64,000 bases of DNA from Mesosutterella multiformis (GCF_003402575.1 NZ_BGZJ01000001.1:1796501-1860500); one strand, 5' to 3'; shown: positions 26,262-35,528, counted from the stretch's first letter. Program-made: numbers and translations. The notes: generated by a model not told the origin, from the sequence alone.

Positions 26262-26275
26262 GCCGCTCTCTGCTC

Positions 26276-27016
26276 TTATTCTCTATCAAAATCAATGCTG
26301 CAGCCGTCAGGCCCGCAGGTGACACCGGCCCCGAAAGGACCCCGCTGTCTTTCTCTATCCTCTTCCTCAAAGACCTGCTTCAGGCCATCCTCCCAGCCCG
26401 CCTGATCGAGCGCGCCGGGAACGGAATATTTGCCATTGATAATGAAGAACGGGACCGAGGTGACGCCGGTGGATCTCGCCGTCATTTCATCCTCACGGAC
26501 CGCGTCCGCGATAATCCGAGCTTCGGTTCCGGTATCAAGCGGCGCGTCAAGAAACGCTCTCACCTGTCCGGAGGGAATCCCGGTTTCTCCCGCGAGGCGG
26601 CAGAGCACCTCAGGGTTCCCAAGTTCGACATGATCCGAGAAGTACGCCCGGAAAAAACGTTCGCTCAGCTTCTCCGCGGCGTCGCGTCCGAAATGCGCTT
26701 CAACGAACTTTCTCACCCGGTGGGCGTCGAAGGTGTTTGACTGAATCGCGTCGCCGTAAGCAAAGGGCAGGCCGGCCGCAGCCCCTGCCTCATCCACCTC
26801 TTTGATCCGGCCCTCAGCCTCTTCCCAGCTGAGACCCCGGGCGAGGAGCCGCGGGAAAGTGGTTTCGCCCCCCATCCTCGGAGCGTTCGGCGCGAGTTCG
26901 TAGGCTTTCATCTCAAACTCAGCCGTACGGCCAAGCGACTTCAGCGCGGCTTCGAGATTCGTTTCCCCGATCCAGCACCACGGGCACGCAAAGTCTGACC
27001 AGAATGTAATTTTCAT
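26276..27016 (-). CDS. DsbA/FrnE-like thiol oxidoreductase
   Basis: 246 residues, thioredoxin fold with helical insertion. The active site CPWC is at residues 11-14 (FACPWCWIGE) and the cis-Pro loop is TSVPFF. No signal peptide, so it acts in the cytosol, unlike periplasmic DsbA. FrnE/2-hydroxychromene-2-carboxylate isomerase relatives reduce or isomerise disulfides. A C-terminal acidic, Cys-containing tail (TCGPDGCSIDF) is present and could be a second redox pair. Probably cotranscribed with the metallo-beta-lactamase fold gene 14 bases downstream. Confidence 0.9.
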   Translation of the reverse strand: MKITFWSDFACPWCWIGETNLEAALKSLGRTAEFEMKAYELAPNAPRMGGETTFPRLLARGLSWEEAEGRIKEVDEAGAAAGLPFAYGDAIQSNTFDAHRVRKFVEAHFGRDAAEKLSERFFRAYFSDHVELGNPEVLCRLAGETGIPSGQVRAFLDAPLDTGTEARIIADAVREDEMTARSTGVTSVPFFIINGKYSVPGALDQAGWEDGLKQVFEEEDRERQRGPFGAGVTCGPDGCSIDFDRE

Positions 27017-27134
27017 CGCGCTCCTGCTCCTTTATCTGTTGACCGTACCGGCCGCGGGACCGCGGGCGAAACGGCTGTCAGAAGAAAGAATAGCAAAGGC
27101 TCAGCCCCGCGCTGAGGCTTCTTTCTCCGCGAGT

Positions 27135-27872
27135 TCAGCGGGCCGAAGACGGCGCCGGTTTCGAGAGTTTCAGGAGTTCCGCGCGGCTCGCGGCGGCCGC
27201 CGCAAGGTAATCCGGATCCCCCATGATCCGGGCGAAAACCGCCGCGGCGAGTTCTCGCCCCGCTTCCACATCACTCTGCCAGTGTGCGCCGCAGATCGCG
27301 CGGCTGTCTCCCGCGCTGTAGCCAAGCTTCAGAACCGGAACCGGGTCTCCCGGAGCGACTGAGGTCAGCGCGAGCGCAAGCGCCCAGGCCATCGTGGTGT
27401 GACCGGACGGGTAACTCGCGAAGCGGTCAAATTTTTTCGCGAGATCCGGGCGGCACGTGGCGTCTTCCGGATGCTGGACCACAGGGCGGGGCCGCCTGAA
27501 GACTTCCTTCCCGGCCTTCAGTGACGGATAGACGCGCTTCATCGTGAGAAGGAGGAAAGCGTGGGTCGCGGGAGTCGCGTCTTTCGAAATCTGAACCCCA
27601 AGAGGCTTTGAAAACCGGACTTCAAAGGCTTTGAGGGGCGACATGTCGGCGTCTTCCGCGGCCTGGAGGCCCCTGGGGGCGTTCCGAAGCGAAAGCCCTT
27701 CGCGGTAGGAAGCGTCGTCCGCCGCGCTTCGCCAGGTGCCGGCCGCGGGCGGCCCTGGGAGCAGCTCCTTCGCGCTGATCGCTTCAGGGTACAGCGCGTC
27801 TCCCGCAGCAAACGCCGGGAGAGCCGCGGCTCCCGCGGCAAGCGAGAAAAGGATGAAAGCCGCTTTCTTCAT
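27135..27872 (-). CDS. Periplasmic class A acid phosphatase (PAP2)
   Basis: 245 residues with signal peptide MKKAAFILFSLAAGAAALPAFA. The three-part vanadium-peroxidase/PAP2 signature is complete: KX6RP (KEVFRRPRP), PSGHT, and SRX5HX3D (SRAICGAHWQSD). This matches PhoN/PhoC class A non-specific acid phosphatases, which release phosphate from organic phosphoesters in the periplasm. Single gene; the spacing to the divergent PLD-like gene is under 100 bases, so both promoters lie in 27873-27968. Confidence 0.92.
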   Translation of the reverse strand: MKKAAFILFSLAAGAAALPAFAAGDALYPEAISAKELLPGPPAAGTWRSAADDASYREGLSLRNAPRGLQAAEDADMSPLKAFEVRFSKPLGVQISKDATPATHAFLLLTMKRVYPSLKAGKEVFRRPRPVVQHPEDATCRPDLAKKFDRFASYPSGHTTMAWALALALTSVAPGDPVPVLKLGYSAGDSRAICGAHWQSDVEAGRELAAAVFARIMGDPDYLAAAAASRAELLKLSKPAPSSAR

Positions 27873-27968
27873 TACCGGTTCCTTTAAGTGAATTGGACGG
27901 AAAGGATTTTCCGGCGTGTCATTTTATCGGATTGACGCTCGCGGGCTTCCTCCCCGCCGTAGCTTAGA

Positions 27969-29018
27969 ATGGCGGAAACCAGCCGTTCCCCCCGGACTTA
28001 CCGCTCCTTTATGATCCGCCTTTACCATCAGAACCTCGCCTATCACCTGAGACGCGCGGCAGAGAATGCCCGATCGATTCTTATCGTGACGCCTTACGTC
28101 AAAATCCGCGCGATTGAGGCGATTATTCCGCACGGCATCCGGTTTGATGAGCTGACACTCGTGACACGCGGTGCGCCGGACGATTTCGCGAGCGGCATTT
28201 CGGATCTGGACGCGCTGGACGCGGTCTGGTCGCTCGGGGGTGAGGTCTACCGAATTCCGAATCTTCACGCGAAGTACTACCGCTTTGACCGGATCTTCTT
28301 CACGGGGAGCGCGAACCTCACGGGCCGCGGCATCGGCGTGGGGCTCGATCAGAAGTGGAATGACGAAGTACTCGCCTCTGACTTCACAAGCCGTGAGAGT
28401 CATGAGCTCGAACATGACTGGCGGATGGCCGCGGTACGGATTCCGCGGGACGCCGCGGGGGAACTCTGGGAATTTGTTGAAAGGCGGCGGCGCGAGGGGT
28501 TCCTTCCGGACTGGTTCCGCCGGTGGGCAGTCCAGGAAGCGGGCCCGCTCCCGGCGGGGTGGCTCCCCGCCTGCCCTTTCCCGAATCTGCTTTACGAAAT
28601 CTTCCGGGGGCGCGATATCCGGGATCTGCTTCCGCGGGATACCGACGCCCGTTTTATCCAGAAGCTCGCGGCCGAGGATCTCGCGGCGCTCGTGCCTCCC
28701 CCGGCGCTCCGGTCACCGGAAGAAATGGATCTTTATATCGGAACGCGGCTCGCCGGAAGCCCGTTTCTGAAAACCATTCAGTCACTCTTCAGAACCGAAA
28801 CCGGTCCGGGACGCCCCTTCCTCAGTTTCGGCGCGCTGAAAGAGATGGTGCGAAGCCCGGACTTTCAGGCGCATATCCGCGCGTATGACCAGGTGGAAGT
28901 GATCGCCCGCTGGCTTATCTACTTTCTCCCGGACACGTACTTCATCCCGTCCGGGCTTCCCTTCGCCCTCGGACGCCGGAAACGGATTCCGAATGGCTTC
29001 AGGACGGAAGATCAATAG
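27969..29018 (+). CDS. Single-HKD phospholipase-D-like protein
   Basis: 349 residues; the ATG at 27969 and the one at 28011 both lack clear ribosome sites, so the start is uncertain. Residues about 30-135 form a PLD-type domain with one HKD motif: HAK in NLHAKYYRFD followed by FFTGSANLTGRG. A single motif means dimerisation is needed for catalysis, as in Nuc and BfiI-type nucleases. The C-terminal 200 residues (LWEFVERRRREG, FRGRDIRDLLPRDT, FGALKEMVRSPDF) have no domain I recognise and may bind DNA or a partner. It stands alone, without methylase or helicase genes. Nuclease or phosphodiesterase activity is inferred. Confidence 0.75.
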   Translation: MAETSRSPRTYRSFMIRLYHQNLAYHLRRAAENARSILIVTPYVKIRAIEAIIPHGIRFDELTLVTRGAPDDFASGISDLDALDAVWSLGGEVYRIPNLHAKYYRFDRIFFTGSANLTGRGIGVGLDQKWNDEVLASDFTSRESHELEHDWRMAAVRIPRDAAGELWEFVERRRREGFLPDWFRRWAVQEAGPLPAGWLPACPFPNLLYEIFRGRDIRDLLPRDTDARFIQKLAAEDLAALVPPPALRSPEEMDLYIGTRLAGSPFLKTIQSLFRTETGPGRPFLSFGALKEMVRSPDFQAHIRAYDQVEVIARWLIYFLPDTYFIPSGLPFALGRRKRIPNGFRTEDQ

Positions 29019-29025
29019 AGACGTT

Positions 29026-29454
29026 TCAGGACTCAGGCTCCGTCACGTAAGCCTTGAACATGTCATAGATTTCAGCAGGAAGCGGCACGGGTTTCAGCTC
29101 AGCTTTCTTTACCGCCGCCACCTTAACGCGGCCGTCTGTGAGCAGCTCATCCCCCCGCCACACGGACTGATTGAGGACGACGCTCGCGCGGCCAAGCTTC
29201 TCCACCCGGGTCTTCACGGTGAGAAGATCCTCGAGCTGCGCCGCCCGCTTGTATTTGATTGAGAGCTCCGCGACCAGAATCACGATCCCCTGCTCCGCTT
29301 CGAGCTTCCTCTGATTCAGACCATCCGCTCTGAGCGCCTCGCTTCTCGCGCGCTCCATGAACTTGATGTAGTTCGCGTGGTACACCACGCCGCCCGCGTC
29401 CGTATCTTCCCACTGGACCCGGACCGGATACTCAAACACTTTGCTTTCAGACAT
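29026..29454 (-). CDS. ybgC: YbgC-type acyl-CoA thioesterase
   Basis: 142 residues, hot-dog fold. The catalytic Asp and YbgC signature are in WEDTDAGGVVYHANYIKFMERAR (split over residues 15-37), followed by a second family block LNQRKLEAEQGIVILVAELSIKYKRAA. YbgC proteins cleave acyl-CoA or acyl-ACP thioesters and are often encoded with tolQRA; here the gene is alone and convergent with the PLD-like gene, with stops 8 bases apart. Confidence 0.9.
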   Translation of the reverse strand: MSESKVFEYPVRVQWEDTDAGGVVYHANYIKFMERARSEALRADGLNQRKLEAEQGIVILVAELSIKYKRAAQLEDLLTVKTRVEKLGRASVVLNQSVWRGDELLTDGRVKVAAVKKAELKPVPLPAEIYDMFKAYVTEPES

Positions 29455-29593
29455 CGGTCTATTTTCCTTTTGATACCTTCAGACAGAAGCGATCCCGGAG
29501 ACCGCCGCTGCCTGATTTTTCAGCCGCTCCTGAGTATACGGTGTCAGGATCCGCTCGCTGCATCCATCCGGATTACCGGCTTTCAGTCTTCAG

Positions 29594-29632
29594 CAAAAAA
29601 ATTAAGGCAGGAAACCTGAACGGCTTCCTGCC
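29594..29632 (-). terminator. Rho-independent terminator of the universal stress protein gene
   Basis: Stem GGCAGGAA / TTCCTGCC (29606-29613 with 29625-29632) followed by TTAATTTTTTT on the minus strand. Confidence 0.75.
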
Positions 29633-29693
29633 TGATACTTAAAAATCCTTTTCCCATCCCGAAGAGAAGTCTCCCGGGACGGCAAACAGATTC

Positions 29694-30620
29694 TTACGCC
29701 GGAATCACGAGGAGCGGAACAGAACCGTCCGCCGCCACACGGCTCGTGACGGAGCCGAGAATGACGGAGGCGACATTATCGCGGCCGCGGGTTCCCATGA
29801 TGACGAGGTCGAGCTTCTCAGTCTTCGCGTAGTTCGCGATCTCGGTGCCCGGATCACCCGTCAGGGCCACTTCCGTCACCGGGAAGTTCGCCTGTTCAAA
29901 AATCGGGCGGATCGTCGACATGGCTTCCTTCTTCCCCTTCTCCTCGATTTCGGGGATCAGCTGCTGAATCTCATCCATATTCTTTTCAGCGGCTTCTCGC
30001 TCTGCCGGAATTTCAGGAAGCGGCACATCCGTCGGGTACTCGTACGCGATCGCTTCAGCCACATCCACCACCGTGACCACGCGGACATCCGGCTTTTCAC
30101 CGAACATTTCGCGGTGGGCCACGATATAGCGGGCGGCGGCTTCGGAGTAAGGCGAACCGTCGACTGCCACACAGACCTTCAGTTCCTTGCCGGGTTCAGA
30201 GGTGTACTCGCTGCGGATCAGCATCACAGGCACCGTGGTGCGGGCGAGAACCGCCGTGGAGACGGAGCCAAGGAAGAGCTTCGCGAAGTCCGAGAGACCC
30301 CGGGATCCCATCACGATCAGATCCGCCTTCTCACGGTCCGCTTCTTCAGCGATCACCTGAGCGGGGTTTCCGATCACCACTTTTTCCTTAGTCTTCACAT
30401 TCTTCAGAATGTCACGCACCTTCTTGAAGGCGGCTTCAGACTGGCGGTTGGTAGCGGCAGAACGCCGAAGCTTGAGTGCCGGAATCATCAGTTCGGCCGC
30501 CTTCTGCACATTGAGAACGCAAACCTCAGGATTAAAGTTCTGAAGCTCCGCGCGGCGCGCGATCACGTGCGCGGCATGGACACTGTATTCACTGCCATCA
30601 ACCGGAAACAGAATTTTCAT
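29694..30620 (-). CDS. Tandem-domain universal stress protein
   Basis: 308 residues from the ATG at 30620, which has AAAAGGAG at 5-nt spacing; the open frame to 30641 has none. Two UspA domains: the first starts MKILFPVDGSEYS, the second LKVCVAVDGSPYS near residue 155. The nucleotide-binding signatures GSRGLSDFAKLFLGSVS and GTRGRDNVASVILGSVTS are both intact, so ATP binding by both domains is likely. A helical linker (EIPAEREAAEKNMDEIQQL) joins the halves. Tandem Usp proteins of UspE type help survival in stationary or oxygen-stressed cells. Single gene. Confidence 0.92.
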   Translation of the reverse strand: MKILFPVDGSEYSVHAAHVIARRAELQNFNPEVCVLNVQKAAELMIPALKLRRSAATNRQSEAAFKKVRDILKNVKTKEKVVIGNPAQVIAEEADREKADLIVMGSRGLSDFAKLFLGSVSTAVLARTTVPVMLIRSEYTSEPGKELKVCVAVDGSPYSEAAARYIVAHREMFGEKPDVRVVTVVDVAEAIAYEYPTDVPLPEIPAEREAAEKNMDEIQQLIPEIEEKGKKEAMSTIRPIFEQANFPVTEVALTGDPGTEIANYAKTEKLDLVIMGTRGRDNVASVILGSVTSRVAADGSVPLLVIPA

Positions 30621-30899
30621 ATTGGCTCCTTTTAGAGGCACAGCGCGGTCCGGCCTTCCTCCCTGTGCGGCCGGTTCCGCTTTTGCCTGGATACCCCGGA
30701 GCTATCTCACTGAAGTGATAGTTTCCTCTCCTGAAACACCTCGGGGCTATAAGAATCATTATATCTGTATTGCCCCGAAGTTCTTTTTTTTGTTATCCCG
30801 TGCGGCATACCGTCTTTTGCCGGTCACAGCCGCCGCTTTTCCGCTTAAACTGAGAGGTTATTGTTTGTTTTTCACGTCCCAGACAAGGAGAGACTTCCC

Positions 30900-32051
30900 A
30901 TGAACCTTCGGCCTGAATTTCTGAGTCCTCTGAGAACACTGACCGGAATCGATTCACCGTCAGGCGACGCCGAAGGAGTCACGAAAGCGGGCGACGTGAT
31001 GGAAGGGATTTTCAGAAAACTTGGCTGGGAAACCGATCGGCCTGAAGTCGGTTCCTACGGCCGCGCGTGTGTTTTCCGTAATCATCCGGAGTCAGAAACC
31101 GCTGACCTCATGCTCTGCGCGCATCTGGACACGGTGCACTCAAGAGGGAGCGCCGCGCGTTACCCCTTCAGAATCGATGAGGGCCTCGCCTTTGGTCCCG
31201 GTGTCGCGGATGACCGCTCGGGGCTCGCCGCCATCGCTGCGATCGCATCCGGTCTTCCCGCTGCCGTAAAAGACCGTCTTTCCCTTAAGGTTGTACTGAC
31301 GCCCGCTGAAGAAATCACTCCGCGCGAACACGCTGAGTTTCTCCGTGAAGCGTCCCGCGGCGTTCCCGCCGCCTTCATTTTTGAGCCTGGACGGCCGGAT
31401 GGCAGTTTTGTCAGGGCGCGGAAGGGGTCAAGCACCGTCCGGGTGGACTTCCACGGGGTGCCGGCGCACGCCGGAAACCGCCCCGAGGATGGGCGGAACG
31501 CGATCGACGCGATGGCTGCCGCGATACCGCAGCTGAAGCATCTGGCGTCTGAAATCGACGGCACAGCGATCAGCACCGGACTTGTCTCTGGCGGCACAAC
31601 CGCGAACACAGTGGCTGAGCACGCCTCGGTCACGTTTGACCTTCGCTACGGCTCGGACAGGGACCGCGATGAGCTGATTTTCCGGATGAGGAAACTCTGC
31701 CTCACGGGGTTTGCGGACGGTGTGACATCAGACCTCAAAATCGAGAGTCTCGGTCCGGCGCTTCCGCTTTCCGCAGAGTCCGCGTCTCTGATCACGCTCA
31801 TCAACCGGGCCGCCGCAACGCTTCGCCTTCCCTCCCCTGTCTGGGCTGAGGCGGGCGGCGCGTCTGACGGAAATGAGCTCGCGTCCTTCGGCGTCGCGGT
31901 GATCGATGCCCTGGCGCCCTCCGGCGGCCTGCTCCATAACCCGAATAAAGAGTATCTCGATCTCGCGACAGTCGAACCGCGTCTCCGCCTGATCGAAAAG
32001 GCGCTTGAGCTCCTCGCTTCCGCAAAGACCGGGGCGTCTCCCGCCCGATAA
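30900..32051 (+). CDS. M20 family metallopeptidase
   Basis: 383 residues; start at 30900 because AAGGAG lies nine bases upstream. The two-zinc site of the M20 family is visible: AHLDTVHS (His, Asp), GPGVADDRSG (bridging Asp), TPAEEITP (Glu general base and ligand) and FEPGRP. A dimerisation insert follows (VRVDFHGVPAHAGNRPEDGRNAI), with the usual HAG contact. CPG2-like members remove C-terminal amino acids or cleave di- and tripeptides in the cytosol. No signal peptide. Preceded by a 250-base region with no gene. Confidence 0.9.
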   Translation: MNLRPEFLSPLRTLTGIDSPSGDAEGVTKAGDVMEGIFRKLGWETDRPEVGSYGRACVFRNHPESETADLMLCAHLDTVHSRGSAARYPFRIDEGLAFGPGVADDRSGLAAIAAIASGLPAAVKDRLSLKVVLTPAEEITPREHAEFLREASRGVPAAFIFEPGRPDGSFVRARKGSSTVRVDFHGVPAHAGNRPEDGRNAIDAMAAAIPQLKHLASEIDGTAISTGLVSGGTTANTVAEHASVTFDLRYGSDRDRDELIFRMRKLCLTGFADGVTSDLKIESLGPALPLSAESASLITLINRAAATLRLPSPVWAEAGGASDGNELASFGVAVIDALAPSGGLLHNPNKEYLDLATVEPRLRLIEKALELLASAKTGASPAR

Positions 32052-32084
32052 AAAACGGGAAGGCGTCTGAAACGCTTTCCCGTT
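32048..32084 (-). terminator. Rho-independent terminator between convergent genes
   Basis: Thirteen-bp stem with one G-T pair (32054-32066 with 32072-32084), run of six T on the minus strand. It ends the esterase gene and may also stop the M20 peptidase transcript. Confidence 0.75.
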
Positions 32085-32109
32085 CTGTGAAGCCGATACC
32101 AAACGCGGA

Positions 32110-32844
32110 TCAGACGCCGTCAGGCGTCTTCCGGCTTTCGATCTTGATATCCTCTCCCCGCATCACGCCAAGGACCCAGCGAAGCCCGCGCGCAAGCCGC
32201 GCGGCCGGTTCATTGAAGTGACCGCCCCGCTCCCAGATCAGCGCCGTGGGAATTCCCGCTTCCCGGCTGAGCCCGGCAATCGCGGACGTGACTGAAGCGT
32301 TTTCCTTGAGGTAGGGGTTCCGGGAATGGCTCTCAGTGTCACCAAGCGACAGATACACCGCCTTCGGCGATCCCTTGATTCCCTGCTCCTTCGCGAACGG
32401 GAGGAACCCCGGGAACCAGAGAGAACCTGAGGCAGAAACGAGGTACGGGAAGTCGTCTGTCATGAAGAGCGAATAGGCGGAGAGAAGGCCGGACATTGAG
32501 TAGCCCGCGAGAATCAGCGTGGAGGGATCGAGGGCTAGGTGCTGCGATGCGAACGGAATCACTTCCTTCTCGAGAAACTCGAGATACTGAGGCGCGCCGC
32601 CCGTGAAGTGATCGGTTGAAGCGAGCACAGAGCCGTGAGCCCAGGGGGACAGGTCCTCTTCCCAGTGAAGATCGGAAATCGTGACCAGATTCACTTCCGG
32701 CGCGCCGAGATTCGCGAGCAGCTCGAGCACCGTTTTCCCCTGTTCCTGATACTGGGTCGAGAAAATGACAGGCACCGGATATTCGCTCTCCCGGTAGACC
32801 TTCACCGTGCGGCCTGAAAGCGCTTTGCTCACAACGTAAGCCAT
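32110..32844 (-). CDS. Esterase-like alpha/beta hydrolase
   Basis: 244 residues, cytosolic. The nucleophile elbow is GYSMSG (Ser near residue 119) in LILAGYSMSGLLSAYSLF, the acid probably in YLSLGDTESHS and the His in ERGGHFNEP. This order matches the enterochelin-esterase/esterase D (PF00756-like) group. The N-terminal half shows a shortened fold with HWEEDLSPW. No siderophore synthesis genes are nearby, so the substrate is unknown. Confidence 0.85.
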   Translation of the reverse strand: MAYVVSKALSGRTVKVYRESEYPVPVIFSTQYQEQGKTVLELLANLGAPEVNLVTISDLHWEEDLSPWAHGSVLASTDHFTGGAPQYLEFLEKEVIPFASQHLALDPSTLILAGYSMSGLLSAYSLFMTDDFPYLVSASGSLWFPGFLPFAKEQGIKGSPKAVYLSLGDTESHSRNPYLKENASVTSAIAGLSREAGIPTALIWERGGHFNEPAARLARGLRWVLGVMRGEDIKIESRKTPDGV

Positions 32845-33041
32845 CTTCTAACCATCCTCCTTCATTTGGTCCTTTCATCGTAACGCAAAGCGCGCGGACG
32901 TCTGACACTGAGCCCTTTTTCCCCTCCCTATTTCGGGGAAAAACGCAGTATCCGCGAGAACACCCTGGAGCCGTCCTAAAATAGTCGGACATCATCGGGA
33001 CGGGGCAGCTTCCCCATCCCTTATCAACTGGAGAACCCGAC

Positions 33042-33515
33042 ATGATTTCCGGCACGCTGTCCGAGTGGAAAAACCTGAAGTCCTATCTTCCTGAAGTCTT
33101 TTCGCGCGCTTTCGCTTACCTCGCGGCGCATGGCGGTGACCTCGAAACCGGGCGTCACGAAATTGAAGGTTCGGCATTTTACGTGAATGTTGAGGAAGGG
33201 ATGACGCGCCCCGCTTCAGACCGAAAGTTTGAGGCTCACGCACGCTATATCGATATTCAGCTGCTGCTTGAAGGGGACGAGCGTCAGGACTTCATTACCC
33301 ACGCGAACCACCTGACACCCACAGATGACCGGCTTGAGCGTGACGACATCGCTTTTTACCCGGATCTGGATCCGGCAGAAACCGTGACGATGAAGCCTGG
33401 TGACTTCGCGATCTACTTCCCGGGAGAGCGCCACGCGCCGAACCTCGCGGTCACGGGCCCTGCCATGCATAAGAAGGCGGTGTTCAAGATCCGGGCGGAT
33501 CTCGCGGAACTCTGA
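33042..33515 (+). CDS. YhcH/YjgK/YiaL family cupin-like protein
   Basis: 157 residues, a usual length for the family (PF04074). Conserved blocks: HARYIDIQLLLEGDERQDF, then FAIYFPGERHAPNLAV with the metal-binding His, and a final HKKAVFKI. Members bind a metal in a double-stranded beta-helix fold and are linked to sialic acid and sugar-acid metabolism, possibly as anomerases or isomerases. No sugar catabolic genes are adjacent. Followed by a strong terminator. Confidence 0.9.
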   Translation: MISGTLSEWKNLKSYLPEVFSRAFAYLAAHGGDLETGRHEIEGSAFYVNVEEGMTRPASDRKFEAHARYIDIQLLLEGDERQDFITHANHLTPTDDRLERDDIAFYPDLDPAETVTMKPGDFAIYFPGERHAPNLAVTGPAMHKKAVFKIRADLAEL

Positions 33516-33542
33516 TTACCGGTATTCTCATCCGGATACACG

Positions 33543-33570
33543 AAGGGCGGCTTTTCAGCCGCCCTTTCTT
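33543..33570 (+). terminator. Rho-independent terminator of the YhcH-like gene
   Basis: Perfect 10-bp stem AAGGGCGGCT / AGCCGCCCTT (33543-33552 with 33557-33566), loop TTTC, tail TCTT. It may also act for the convergent repressor gene. Confidence 0.8.
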
Positions 33571-33595
33571 ATGCCATGACCGCGCGCCGCCGGAA

Positions 33596-34219
33596 TTATG
33601 TCTCCGTCACCACGAGCACAGCCTTCACACGCCCAAGCACCTCTGTTTCAGGCGGCATGGCGCTCGCCGGGTCATCCTCAAGCCCCCGCATGAGGCGCGG
33701 TTTCCCATCCGGCTTAAACGTGTAGCGTCCGATCCGCTTCACGCCGTTATCCTGCACGAGGTAGAAGCCTTCCGCCTGAGCGGTCTTCACGCTCCGGTCA
33801 ACGATAAGAACGGAGCCGATCGGGATCAGCTGCCCAAGCGCCGGATTATCCATCCGGTAAGCGCTGATCGAGCCCGGTTTCAGCCCGAACGACTCAATAG
33901 CGGATTTCGACAGCCGGACTGACTGCAGCACCCCTTCGCCGCGCGACGGGATGAGCGGCTCAACCGTCAGCTCCTCTTCAGACTTGGAGGGAGCGCCTGT
34001 GGTTCCGTTCACGAGTGACCGAGCCGGAAGTCCAAGCAGCTTCTCAAGCGCAACAATCTTATCTCTGGTCGGGCAGCTTGCCCCTGTCATCCAGCGCGAT
34101 ACCGCCGCCTTCGACACATCCATCGCCCGCGCGATTTCTGTCTGGTTATAGCCGCTGCCCTGAATAGCATCATTTACACGCGCAAGGCGTTCAGCGCGAA
34201 GCCCTTCTGTTGTGGCCAT
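33596..34219 (-). CDS. XRE/S24-like repressor without catalytic Ser
   Basis: 207 residues. N-terminal HTH at about 20-60 (YNQTEIARAMDVSKAAVSRWMTG), then a linker and an S24/LexA-like fold (PIGSVLIVDR, GFYLVQDNGVKRIGRYTF). Cleavable repressors carry a Ser in a GDSM-like motif; here the position reads YRMDNPALG, so the nucleophile is missing, while a Lys remains in GVKRI. It is therefore probably not self-cleaving and not directly SOS-induced. It resembles phage-type repressors, but no phage genes are near. The upstream region has direct repeats that may be its operator. Confidence 0.8.
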   Translation of the reverse strand: MATTEGLRAERLARVNDAIQGSGYNQTEIARAMDVSKAAVSRWMTGASCPTRDKIVALEKLLGLPARSLVNGTTGAPSKSEEELTVEPLIPSRGEGVLQSVRLSKSAIESFGLKPGSISAYRMDNPALGQLIPIGSVLIVDRSVKTAQAEGFYLVQDNGVKRIGRYTFKPDGKPRLMRGLEDDPASAMPPETEVLGRVKAVLVVTET

Positions 34220-34661
34220 AATTCACTCCCCACTTCTATCAGGACAGCCTCCGCCTCTCCTCCGCGGCTGTGTGTTTGCCGCGGTCCGGTGAGCAGACCG
34301 ACGCAGGAGAAACTCTCCCGCGGTTCTGCTCATCCGGCCGATGACGGATGACTGCATAGTTCTTTCATTCTTTCTTATATGGGGCTCATTCTCTGGAGCC
34401 GAAGCTGAACAAAAATCCGGGCAATGAAGCTCGCGCCACAACCCGCGCGAATTAACCGGAGACTCTCTTTTTGTCTACCTATATTTTACAACAAGTTGAC
34501 GATTTAAGTGGGTTTCAATTATTTTTACTTACTGTTTAACTTAATTTTTTTTATTTTTTCGTATCACATGTAAATTTGACTAAGTTTTGACTACGGACAT
34601 CTTTTTTCAACATTTAAGCCAAATTTACTGACGCGGAATCTGACATGCATCCTCCAGCCTC
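34220..34661. other. Intergenic region with AT-rich core
   Basis: No gene is seen. Bases 34480-34625 are strongly AT-rich. Direct repeats TTTGACTA occur at 34575-34582 and 34586-34593, one helical turn apart, with related TTGAC at about 34495. They may be binding sites for the repressor gene downstream on the minus strand or promoter elements. Confidence 0.4.
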
Positions 34662-35342
34662 TCACTTCGGAAAAAAGGTGAGGATTCCGGATCCCACAAA
34701 CTGAATTCCGATTGAAATCAGCAGAAAACCCATGATCTTGGTGAGGACCCGGGTACCGGATGGACCCAGCGCCTTTGAGCAGGAATCCGCTCCCCGCATG
34801 ACGGCCCAGGTGAGGAAGGAGGAAAGCGCCGCAGCCGCGGTCACCGCGGCAAACATCGCGGCTTTCGTCTGGAGACCGTCCGCCTCCGCGATCTGAGTGG
34901 AGAAACCGATTACCACGGCAATCGTCCCGGGGCCCGCGATTCCCGGCATCGCGAGCGGGAAGAACGCGCATCCGTCGCTCCCTTTTTCACCGTGCTCTGA
35001 ATCGTTCGGCGTCTTCACGCCAAACAGCATCTGATTTCCGATCACGGCTACCACAAAGCCGCCCGCGATCCGCATCGCTCCGTAAGAAATGCCGAAAAAC
35101 GAGAGCAGGAGATTACCAGCGACGAGACTTGCCACCATGATGAAAAACGCGTCGAGCGCGGCGTGAGCCGCTTCGCTCCGGCGCCGCCCCGAGCTCCAGC
35201 CTTCCGTGAGACTGAGGAAAAGCGGGATTTTGGTGAGCGGATTCGTGATGACGACCAGTGACACGAGCGCCCCGAGAAAAAAGGATGAGGTAATAGCGGA
35301 TTCCATACGGCCAGCTTTTTCAGGTTTTATCGACAGAATCAT
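34662..35342 (-). CDS. MarC family integral membrane protein, second copy
   Basis: 226 residues, about six membrane helices. Family blocks: VVITNPLTKIPLFLSLT in the first third and CAFFPLAMPGIAGPGTIAVVIGFS in the centre, giving the PL/P...GPG signature also seen in the 12436 protein. Neither ATG (35342 or in-frame 35306) has a strong ribosome site. Function in the family is not established. It shares low overall similarity with the first copy, so it is an old paralogue and not a recent duplication. Confidence 0.85.
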   Translation of the reverse strand: MILSIKPEKAGRMESAITSSFFLGALVSLVVITNPLTKIPLFLSLTEGWSSGRRRSEAAHAALDAFFIMVASLVAGNLLLSFFGISYGAMRIAGGFVVAVIGNQMLFGVKTPNDSEHGEKGSDGCAFFPLAMPGIAGPGTIAVVIGFSTQIAEADGLQTKAAMFAAVTAAAALSSFLTWAVMRGADSCSKALGPSGTRVLTKIMGFLLISIGIQFVGSGILTFFPK

Positions 35343-35528
35343 CGGCTATTCCGTTTAATTACGCAAATTGACTGTTAAAAAATGATATTTTTAACAGTAA
35401 TAAACATGTAATAAAGAACTATCTGTACCTGCCCCGTTTTCTTAAGTGATCAGAATCGCTCTGTTCCTCAGCTTCAGAATGTGTAGGATCAAGAAGTGAC
35501 TTGACCATGCGTTGAAGAAGGAACCGGT

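Noticed and set aside
20941-35367. Identical 13-mer TTAATTACGCAAA at 20941 and 35355 upstream of two minus-strand genes
   Set aside because: In 64 kb several 13-base matches are expected by chance, and positions relative to the starts differ.
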